17,436 nucleotides of DNA, taken from contig CAZVJA010000106.1 of the NCBI GenBank assembly GCA_964626885.1, positions 1 through 17,436 of the forward strand, given 5' to 3'. Positions 1-6,903 of the stretch are shown here, piece by piece. The first letter of the stretch is position 1. Every line of letters starts with the position of its first letter. The translations under genes were made by a program, and so were the position numbers. The notes beneath the pieces are model-generated. The model made no database searches, had not been told where the DNA came from, and saw nothing but the letters and a program-made list of their open reading frames with translations. The stretch comes from CAZVJA01 sp964626885 (GTDB lineage: Bacteria; Planctomycetota; Planctomycetia; Planctomycetales; Planctomycetaceae).

Positions 1-1058
1 GGCCGATCACCGCCGAACACTCCACAAAGGCCGAACAAATGCAAGCCAATTGGTACCGTCGCCAAGAACATGACCCACGGGAAGTGCCACGGGACATCGC
101 GATCTGCGAAGCGTTCCCCAAAGTACCAGACATAGAGCACGACCCGATTCGTCGTTCGTCCGAGGTATCCAAGCAAATGGGGGATCGGGTCGTACCAGAT
201 CCAGGGCCAACCGATGCAAAACACCGCCAGCCCAGCGATTCCCCAGACGGCAAGCAGCGATACCCCCCGACCGCGAAAGTAAAGAAGCACCCAGAGACTG
301 ATGGGAACAACCAACAGAATCCCCTGGATCTTGGTCAACAAAGCCAGTCCCCAAATCGCTCCCGTGAGCGCTGCCGCTGGCCAGCCAGGAGCAACGGAAT
401 TGGTGGCACCCGTTCGTTTCGCATCCGAGTTTAACTGAGGTGAAGAAACGGATCGTGTCCAAAGGGAAGCAACCGACACCACTGAAACCAGGTAGGTCAA
501 TCCGATGCCTGTTTCCAGGGAGGCCAGATGAGCGTGGCCGAAAAGACGCGGCATCAACGGCAGGGCGAGCGCGGCGAGAATTCCCGCGCGCTGCCCGTAC
601 CAGCGGCCCGTAATGAGACCAACGACAAAGACTGTCAGCGCGAAGGCCGCAGCCGAACCGGTGCGGGCACAGACGGTAATGAAAGGGCCATCGTGATTGC
701 CCGGAGGAGCAATCGCGGCGGCGACCTGGTGGAAACACCCCAACCAGATGCGTCCCAGTGGCGGATGATCAGGATTGTGCACGCTGAGCGGCAGTTCCTG
801 ACCTTGAAGCATCTCCGCATCGCCGAACAGCTCGCGCAGTTCGAGACCACCCAACATCACGTTGTATAACCCGTAAACGAGCCGGACTCCTTCCTGTACG
901 TTGAACGATTCATCAACGGTCAGACCCGGCCCCTGCGGGGCCGCTGGATAGTCCCCAGCCGGATCAATGGCGGAAGCAATCACTATAAACGTAGCCGCAG
1001 CGATCAGTGCCGGCACGCCCCATTGCGCCAGGAATGGTTTCGTGAAGAACCTGCGCAT
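1..1058 (-). CDS. GT39/PMT-type membrane glycosyltransferase, 3' end cut by window edge
   Basis: The frame is open from ATG at 1058 to the window edge, about 352 codons, so the C-terminus is missing. The start is fixed by an in-frame TGA four codons upstream. The protein opens with a transmembrane segment (about residues 14-31). A first outside loop follows with the acidic pair D49-E50 in GLTVDESFN, then NPDHPPLG at 95-102. An acidic pair in loop one followed by a HPPL motif is typical of GT39/PMT-superfamily enzymes, which transfer sugars or other groups from polyprenyl-phosphate donors on the outer face of the membrane. GHAHLASLE (about 175-183) and several further hydrophobic segments fit that fold. 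The acceptor cannot be told. It lies 83 bp beyond the small gene at 1142-1342, behind a terminator, so it is probably transcribed separately. The fold assignment is fairly secure; the substrate is unknown. Confidence 0.82.
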   Translation of the reverse strand, partial: MRRFFTKPFLAQWGVPALIAAATFIVIASAIDPAGDYPAAPQGPGLTVDESFNVQEGVRLVYGLYNVMLGGLELRELFGDAEMLQGQELPLSVHNPDHPPLGRIWLGCFHQVAAAIAPPGNHDGPFITVCARTGSAAAFALTVFVVGLITGRWYGQRAGILAALALPLMPRLFGHAHLASLETGIGLTYLVSVVSVASLWTRSVSSPQLNSDAKRTGATNSVAPGWPAAALTGAIWGLALLTKIQGILLVVPISLWVLLYFRGRGVSLLAVWGIAGLAVFCIGWPWIWYDPIPHLLGYLGRTTNRVVLYVWYFGERFADRDVPWHFPWVMFLATVPIGLHLFGLCGVFGGDR

Positions 1059-1099
1059 GCGTCGGACTCAGGCGGAGAGTGGCGATTTGTCGGGTCGAT

Positions 1100-1127
1100 A
1101 AAAAACGAAAGCCGGCAAAGGCTTTCG
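1100..1127 (-). terminator. Intrinsic (rho-independent) terminator
   Basis: On the minus strand an 8-bp perfect stem CGAAAGCC / GGCTTTCG with a 6-nt loop (1106-1127) is followed directly by six T residues (1100-1105). This is a textbook intrinsic terminator. It lies 14 bp past the stop codon of the small frame at 1142-1342 and 41 bp before the glycosyltransferase start, so it ends the regulator transcript and separates it from the glycosyltransferase gene. Confidence 0.85.
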
Positions 1128-1141
1128 CCCGTTGCCGGCGT

Positions 1142-1342
1142 TCACAAGATGAGTTGTGGCAGTCCGCCGCTTGTCGGCGACATCCACTCGCCCACAGGCT
1201 GTTTCGCCGCGTGCTTCTTACGCGGCCGAATCAGCCTGACCCAGCCCTCCCTCTTGTCGGAGAGCGAAATCCCTTTGCTTGCGGTCTGGATTGTGTCGGG
1301 GCGGTCTGCTGCGGCATCGTCCATGATACCGAGCAGTGGCAT
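1142..1342 (-). CDS. Small hypothetical protein, 66 aa, downstream of HTH-receiver gene
   Basis: An ATG at 1342 opens a 66-codon frame only 20 bp after the stop of the HTH-receiver gene, and the frame ends 14 bp before a strong intrinsic terminator. The product has no signal peptide or membrane segment. It is basic in the middle (GWVRLIRPRKKHAAK, about residues 33-47) and ends hydrophobic (GLPQLIL). No domain is recognised. A G-rich run abuts the ATG, so ribosome-binding spacing is poor; the in-frame ATG at codon 7 is an alternative. Support is mainly positional: it fills the space between a gene and its terminator. It could equally be an untranslated 3' leader. Confidence 0.42.
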   Translation of the reverse strand: MPLLGIMDDAAADRPDTIQTASKGISLSDKREGWVRLIRPRKKHAAKQPVGEWMSPTSGGLPQLIL

Positions 1343-1362
1343 CCCCTGGCAAACAGCCTTGC

Positions 1363-1935
1363 TCAGGCGGTTTGCTTCTTACGTCCGACGAGCGTCCGAA
1401 TTCTTTCGGCAAGCAACGCACCGTCGAACGGCTTACGGAAGGTTTCGTTGAACAACGTGCGGTCAAATCCGCTCGCGTTGTCGTCGTCGCTGAGAAGACC
1501 GATGAGCACTGTTTCCAGATACTCGCTGTTCTTCTTCAGGTTTTGCGCTATCATCACGGCTTCATTGCGTCCCATCGAAAAATCGACGACGACGCAGTCG
1601 GGATGCAACGACTCGGCCTGAATACCGGCCTCGAAGCCGCTTACGGCGGATTCGATTTTGAAGTCGTCGGCGCCCATAAGTTCTGTCAGGCTGTTGCGAA
1701 CCTGGCTATCCGCACCCACGAGCAAGATTTTGCCCATGGCTTCGTCTTCCAGTTCGCCGAGCGGCATACCGTGCTCTTTCAGGAACCGGATCAGGTGTTC
1801 GCGCGGAATCCGGCGATCCTGAGATCCGGGAATCCGGTAGCCACGAAGGCGACCGGAATCAAACCATTTGCTCACGGTACGGGGTGCTACCTTACAGATC
1901 TTGGCTACTTGTCCAGTAGTGAAGATCGTCCTCAT
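1363..1935 (-). CDS. Excisionase-type HTH fused to a response-regulator receiver domain
   Basis: This 190-residue cytoplasmic regulator has a MerR/excisionase-like winged helix-turn-helix at residues 4-57 (FTTGQVAKICKVAPRTVSKW, then the wing around RGYRIPGSQDRRIPREHL). A receiver domain follows at about 68-185. The order is the reverse of the usual receiver-first response regulator. The likely phosphoacceptor is D118 in VVVDFSMG and the conserved lysine is K168 in FRKPF. Strand beta-1 reads ILLVGADSQVR: the two acidic metal-binding positions seen in CheY-type receivers appear to be G74-A75, with only D76 nearby, so phosphorylation may be weak or absent. The ATG has GGAGAG six bases upstream (1942-1947). 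I know this architecture from planctomycete genomes. No histidine kinase is adjacent, so its signal and target genes are unknown. Confidence 0.88.
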   Translation of the reverse strand: MRTIFTTGQVAKICKVAPRTVSKWFDSGRLRGYRIPGSQDRRIPREHLIRFLKEHGMPLGELEDEAMGKILLVGADSQVRNSLTELMGADDFKIESAVSGFEAGIQAESLHPDCVVVDFSMGRNEAVMIAQNLKKNSEYLETVLIGLLSDDDNASGFDRTLFNETFRKPFDGALLAERIRTLVGRKKQTA

Positions 1936-2864
1936 TGCGGGCTCTCCAATCAGATTCTCTTGGCCAACGTCAGAGGGTTCGTCGGGCCCTCAAGATCTTC
2001 ACCCCTACTACGATGGCTGGCTCTCCTAGCCACTGGGTCCGTGACTTACAAGAACCACCGCGGTCTTGGGTCGGGGTTAATCTCAAGCTCTGGCATGATC
2101 GCTGACGACGCAGCGCCCTACGATCGCTTGCCTTTCAAAGGGCTGGGATTACAAAGGGATTTATCGATTCGCGCATCGAGCTCGCTCGACGTTTTTCCAC
2201 GAAAAACATCCAGCGGTCGATCAGGAGGTGGGGACCGGAAGCCAATCGCGAGAGCATCCGGCTCTGTGGCAGGTTGGTTGTCCAAATTGTCCTTCCCCCC
2301 TTAGGACAACTGCACTCGAAACATTGCAGCCACATCCGTGTGACTGTCGTGAGATTCTTGAAGAGTCTCACGACGAGTTTCGACTACAATCGCCTGACCT
2401 ATTCTTTCGACTTCCGCGGCGTGACGACTTTAGTATCTTTGCGGACGGTACTTGAAAGGATTGTTGTGGCAATTAGACGGCAGGTTTGCCCCGGGACTCC
2501 AAGATTTTGAAATCATTGGCAACAGGCTGAAAACGGTAGCCGGAAACGTTTGCACACAAAGACGTTACAAGCGACGCTCGAAATACCCCGCGACCGCGAG
2601 CGTCGTAGCGATCGGCAAAAAATACCGGTTTAGGAGAGGTAAACGGCTCGATCGCTGAAAGTTCGAGCACCCTCATTTTTTTGAGAGGCGCGCGATCCGT
2701 CCCAACATTGATCCCAGCCCCCGGAATCGGGACAGCCAGAAGATACAGCGTCTGCGGGAAGTTTTCCGAAGGCAATCAGCGGCAACGAACTCGCGAAGAT
2801 TCTGCCCTGAGAATCACCCGCAGCTGGTGGTGTTCGCGATTGACCGCTACCACTGTGGCGGAAA
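1936..2864. other. 929-bp stretch between SMC and the HTH-receiver gene, no convincing gene
   Basis: This lies downstream of the SMC stop and upstream of the regulator start, both on the minus strand. Open frames are present in several phases, but all are short, mutually overlapping and lack recognisable domains. The best is a minus-strand frame at 2473-2775 with only a TTG start immediately after a stop, or ATG at 2676 without a Shine-Dalgarno sequence. The distinctive element is the 29-bp palindrome at 2346-2374. Smaller inverted repeats occur nearer the regulator, for example TGGCT/AGCCA at about 2013-2032. The stretch may hold the regulator's promoter, a long leader, or an unrecognised small RNA. 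I saw no SRP, RNase P, tmRNA or tRNA signature. Confidence 0.6.
2346..2374. repeat. 29-bp near-perfect palindrome / hairpin
   Basis: The arms GTCGTGAGA (2346-2354) and TCTCACGAC (2366-2374) are perfect complements. The inner bases continue the symmetry (TTCTT-G-AAGAG) with one G-T wobble and a single central base, giving about 14 pairs with almost no loop. There is no T-run on either side, so it is not a standard intrinsic terminator. It could be an operator for a dimeric regulator, a very stable RNA hairpin ending the SMC transcript, or a protein-binding site. It lies 411 bp upstream of the regulator ATG and 491 bp downstream of the SMC stop. Confidence 0.8.
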
Positions 2865-5800
2865 TCAGGCCGCGTCCTTGCCGCGGCGTTTGTCTTTGCC
2901 CACCGCGGAACCGCCGGCACTGTTGAGTTCACCATTCTCGCCGACATCCTCGAACCGGACCGACATCCGTTTCGACACGCCGGACTGTTCCATCGTCACG
3001 CCATACAGTCGGTCCGCCACCGTCATCGAACGCTTGCTGTGCGTAATCATGATGAACTGGGTCGTTTCGCGAAACTCTCGCAGCAGTGCAACGAATCGAT
3101 CGACGTTCGCCTCGTCCAAGGCGGCATCCACTTCGTCGAGAATGCAGAAGGGGCTCGGCTTGCTCTTGAAAATCGACAGCAACAACGCGACCGCCGTCAG
3201 GGTCTTCTCACCACCGCTCAACAGAGAAATGCTACGCAATTCCTTGCCGGGCGGACGGGCGACAATATCGATGCCGCATTCGAGCATATCATTGGGATCT
3301 TCCAGAATGACATCCCCCTCCCCGCCGCCAAACAGCTTGCGGAAGAGTTCCTGGAAGTATCCGCGAATTGATTCGAACGCCTCGGCGAACATCCGTTCGC
3401 TCTCGGTGTTGATCCGCTGCACGATCTCCTCGAGGGCACGTTTGGCCTGAACAAGGTCTTCGAGTTGCTCGCTGAGATAACCGAAACGCCGCTCCAGTTC
3501 ATCCAGATCGCGCAAGCTATCGGTATTGACGCTCCCCATCAATTTCAGCTGGCGACGGAGACGATTGACACGTGATTCCAGCTCTTCGCGAACATCCTCA
3601 AATTGAATTTCCACGCCGCCATCTTGGACTGCCGACAGATCGCTCGGCTCATGATCCCGCGAATCGTCCGCCGACTCCACGTCATCGATCTCCGCGGAAT
3701 CCGTTTCAACAACCGCAGACTCCCCATTCCTTCCGGATTTCTTGTTCTTCTTTTCGCGCATTTCCTCCAGGTAGAGGCGGACCGCCGACGCCCCTTCGGC
3801 GACGACGTCCGACAGCTTTAACTGGTATTCTTCCTCGATCCTCTGCTCAAGCCCGGTGATCTGATGCCGAATATCGCGCGACTGCATCTCAGCCTGATGC
3901 TGTTCGTCGCCAGCGATCCGCCGCTGCTCGCGAAGCCCCGCTTCCTCCTTGAGCAATATGGAACGCTTCCCGCGAAGCGTGTCCCGCTCACTCAGCAACA
4001 GTGAGACCTCCTGGACGCAACGATCCTGTGAGAGCATCTGCTCGGCCAGGGAGGCGCTGGCATTCAGAATCTGGAGCGAAATCTGTCGTCGCTGTTCGGT
4101 CGTCGCGGCAAATCGCCGTTCTGACTCTTCCCGTTGTTGATGCCGTTGGCTGAGATCCTGTTCCAACCGCTCGCACGCGGTTCGCAGACCTTGAACCCGT
4201 TCTTCCGTGGCAGCCAACTCCACCTTGTCGGTATTCAGCCGTTCACGGTGGGCAAGTAACCGTTGCTCCGAATCTGCCAGTTCACGGTCGAATCGAGCAA
4301 TCGAATCCTGCAGCGCGCGGGCATTCGCCTCCCGCTCGGCTAGCAGTCCGCGGGCCTTCTCGACCTCGGTTTCCAATCGCGCAGCTTGTTCTCGTGCTGT
4401 CGTGACCTCACACCGTGCTTCCTCGAACTCCTGGCAATAACGTTCGAGCTCTCGTTCATGCGTGGCAAGGTCCGATTTGATCTCGGCATGCTGATCGACG
4501 CACAGTTTCACAGCCGATTCCGCCTCGTTCAGGCTCGAATCAGCCTCGGAAAGTGTAGAACCCAGGCCGGTGAGTCGCCCTTCTTCTTCGGTAATTCTGT
4601 CGTCAAGGTCGTCCAGATCTTGTTTCAGGCGCCGCAACTCGCTTCGCCGAGAAACAACCGCTGTTTCACTCCGCAAAGTGCCGACCGTCAAGGTGCCATC
4701 GGCGTCGAGCAACTCTCCTTGCAAAGTAACGAATCGACAACCCCGGCCACTATTTGTTGCCAGCTGGAGGGCGGTTTCCAGTGAATCGACAATCCAGGTG
4801 TCGGCCAGAAGCTGCCTCGCAAGTCCGGCTGCTTTGCCCGATGATTTCACGATGCCGTCGGCGCGCCGCATTACCCCTGGAGCGTTAGAGAGATCCGGCC
4901 CCGTTTCCGCCGGGAGCGGAAAGTGCTCGAATTGCAAGTAGCCTGAAGGACGCTTGCCGACGACTTTGACACCTTGGCGAGGCCGGACCACCGAGCGGTC
5001 GTGCAGTGCGATGAAGCCTACGCGTCCTTGAATCGGCACGGTCGCCCGCTGGATGTAATCGAGCAGAGCGTCGAATTCTTCGAGAACAATCAATTGCGCA
5101 CGGGGGCCGAGCGCCACTTCCAGCAGCGCGGCCTGCTCAAGATCCACGTCCAGCAGATACGCAACGCTACCGAGCACTTGATTCCAAGGGGCAAGGTCGG
5201 AGGTTTGCGCCCGGCTCAAAATCTCTTTAACACCGAGTCCCAACCCTTCCTGTCTGCTTTCGAGATCTTCCAGCACCGATTTTCGTGCTTGCCACGCGCT
5301 TCGCTGCTCGCGGAGCTGCGACAGACTCTTCTGAAACCGGTCCTGTTTACCGAGCAACGTCTTCCGGTCCGATTGCAGAGCCCTCAACCGATCCCCGGCG
5401 ACAGCAAGTTGTTCGTTCGCCGCGCGGAGATGCTCCCGCCGGATTTCGCATTCTGCTTGCAACGCTTGAATTCGCTCTTCGATCTCGAAGGCGCGCGATT
5501 CCCCTAGTCCGATCGCATTTCTGGCAGACTCGAGTGCCGACTGCGATTGTGTCGTCAGGTTCGAGGATTCTGAGACGCCCCGCATAGCGGCCGCAAGATC
5601 TTCCTTGGCCTGCTCGATGGATTTCTTCCGAACTCCGTTCTTGTCGAGGATCGTCGCGATCGCCGTTTCGTGGGCCTGGAGACCTTGTTTCTTCTGCCGA
5701 AATTCTTCGTCCAACTTCGCAAGTTGCTCGCGCGCCCGATCCAATTCCGCCGATGCTTCTTCAGCGCGCGTGGCCATCGTGGTGCGCTGCTTCCGTAAGC

Positions 5801-6755
5801 GAGCCAGATCGGCTTCCAGTTCGTTCTTTCTCGCCGTCTGATGGCGCAGTGATGTCTCCAAACCGGCGACCTGTTCACGGTTGCCGGCGCTCCGCCGTTC
5901 CGCGGCGCGGAGGCGGTCATCGACCTCGGAGATTTCCGCATCCAGCCCCGAAAGGGACTGTTCAAGCGCAGTCAAGCGTCCGTTGAGTTCTTCCACGAGC
6001 CTTTGCTGCCGGTGGATCTGCTCGTCGACGAGTTTCAATCGGGCGTTTTCGGCGCGAAACTGGTCGGAGGCAAGACCGAGCCACCATTCGCGTAGCCTTG
6101 CGGAAATCTCGCGATACTTCGCCGCCTTAACAGCCTGGCTGCGCAGAGAATTGAGCTGGGCTTCGACCTCATCGACAATGTCGGTCAATCGGAGCAAATT
6201 TTGATCGACCCGTTCCAGGTTGCGCTCGGCATTAATCCGCCGCGCTTTGAAACGGCTGATGCCCGCCGCCTCCTCGAAGACCATCCGGCGATTGGTCGCG
6301 TTGGCCTGCAGAATCTGATCGACCCGCCCCTGCTCGATGATGCAGTAGGCGGAAGCCCCCGCCCCGGTACCGAGAAACAGGTCGCGCACATCCTTGAGTC
6401 GTGCCGAGCCTTTGTTGATGAGGTATTCGGCGTCGCCGCTCCGCCAGATGCGACGGCCAATCTGAACTTCGGGGGCATCCACGGGGAGAAACCCGGTGGA
6501 GTTATCGAAGGTGAGCGTCGCCTCGGCCAATCCGGATGGTTTACGCCCCGCAGCCCCATTGAAGATGACGTCGGTCATCTCCTTGCCGCGCAAACTTTTG
6601 GCGCTCTGATCGCCGAGAATCCACTTAATGGCATCAACGACATTGCTCTTGCCGCTGCCGTTCGGCCCGACCACACCCGTGATCCCCGGCGCGAAGTCGA
6701 ACTGCGTGCGGTCGGCGAAACTCTTGAAGCCGATCAGTTCCAGCGACTTGAGCAT
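2865..6755 (-). CDS. smc: Chromosome segregation/condensation ATPase SMC
   Basis: This is the 1296-residue SMC, the ABC-type ATPase whose dimers form the ring that loads with ScpAB and compacts and separates replicated chromosomes. Walker A is GPNGSGKS at 30-37 and the Q-loop is in EQGRVDQIL near 141-149. Two long coiled coils flank a hinge at about 495-690 (GLGLGVKEIL, then ELLDADGTLTVG). The signature is LSGGEK at about 1179-1184, Walker B FCILDEVDAALD near 1203-1214, and the switch histidine in MITHSK near 1239. The usual bacterial length is about 1150-1200; the excess includes a Ser/Asp/Glu-rich insert at about 1003-1050 in the second coiled coil and a basic C-terminal tail. GAAGG seven bases before the ATG supports the start. 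It follows the FlgI-like gene by 148 bp. ScpA and ScpB are not in the window. Confidence 0.97.
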   Translation of the reverse strand: MLKSLELIGFKSFADRTQFDFAPGITGVVGPNGSGKSNVVDAIKWILGDQSAKSLRGKEMTDVIFNGAAGRKPSGLAEATLTFDNSTGFLPVDAPEVQIGRRIWRSGDAEYLINKGSARLKDVRDLFLGTGAGASAYCIIEQGRVDQILQANATNRRMVFEEAAGISRFKARRINAERNLERVDQNLLRLTDIVDEVEAQLNSLRSQAVKAAKYREISARLREWWLGLASDQFRAENARLKLVDEQIHRQQRLVEELNGRLTALEQSLSGLDAEISEVDDRLRAAERRSAGNREQVAGLETSLRHQTARKNELEADLARLRKQRTTMATRAEEASAELDRAREQLAKLDEEFRQKKQGLQAHETAIATILDKNGVRKKSIEQAKEDLAAAMRGVSESSNLTTQSQSALESARNAIGLGESRAFEIEERIQALQAECEIRREHLRAANEQLAVAGDRLRALQSDRKTLLGKQDRFQKSLSQLREQRSAWQARKSVLEDLESRQEGLGLGVKEILSRAQTSDLAPWNQVLGSVAYLLDVDLEQAALLEVALGPRAQLIVLEEFDALLDYIQRATVPIQGRVGFIALHDRSVVRPRQGVKVVGKRPSGYLQFEHFPLPAETGPDLSNAPGVMRRADGIVKSSGKAAGLARQLLADTWIVDSLETALQLATNSGRGCRFVTLQGELLDADGTLTVGTLRSETAVVSRRSELRRLKQDLDDLDDRITEEEGRLTGLGSTLSEADSSLNEAESAVKLCVDQHAEIKSDLATHERELERYCQEFEEARCEVTTAREQAARLETEVEKARGLLAEREANARALQDSIARFDRELADSEQRLLAHRERLNTDKVELAATEERVQGLRTACERLEQDLSQRHQQREESERRFAATTEQRRQISLQILNASASLAEQMLSQDRCVQEVSLLLSERDTLRGKRSILLKEEAGLREQRRIAGDEQHQAEMQSRDIRHQITGLEQRIEEEYQLKLSDVVAEGASAVRLYLEEMREKKNKKSGRNGESAVVETDSAEIDDVESADDSRDHEPSDLSAVQDGGVEIQFEDVREELESRVNRLRRQLKLMGSVNTDSLRDLDELERRFGYLSEQLEDLVQAKRALEEIVQRINTESERMFAEAFESIRGYFQELFRKLFGGGEGDVILEDPNDMLECGIDIVARPPGKELRSISLLSGGEKTLTAVALLLSIFKSKPSPFCILDEVDAALDEANVDRFVALLREFRETTQFIMITHSKRSMTVADRLYGVTMEQSGVSKRMSVRFEDVGENGELNSAGGSAVGKDKRRGKDAA

Positions 6756-6903
6756 CGGCTAACCTTCACCCGGATATCTGATCGCAACGCCATCCATCGC
6801 ACACTCGGTCGATCGTTGAGGCGACTTGTTCACATTCGTCCGTCAGCCTGCGGATGATTGTCGTCCATTGTATTCCAACACATTCCGTGATCATTTTGCG
6901 TCG

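Noticed and set aside
7..738. Minus-strand 243-codon frame, Arg/Ser/Gly-rich
   Set aside because: It overlaps the glycosyltransferase frame in another phase. The latter has membrane segments and GT39-type motifs, while this one has the composition of an out-of-phase shadow.
2473..2775. Minus-strand frame of 100 codons in the gap after SMC
   Set aside because: Only a TTG start directly after a stop, or an ATG at 2676 without Shine-Dalgarno; no domain. Not excluded, but not supportable as a gene.
6867..6872. TACAAT on the minus strand as a -10 box for smc
   Set aside because: No acceptable -35 sequence at 16-18 bp spacing, so it is not reported as a promoter.
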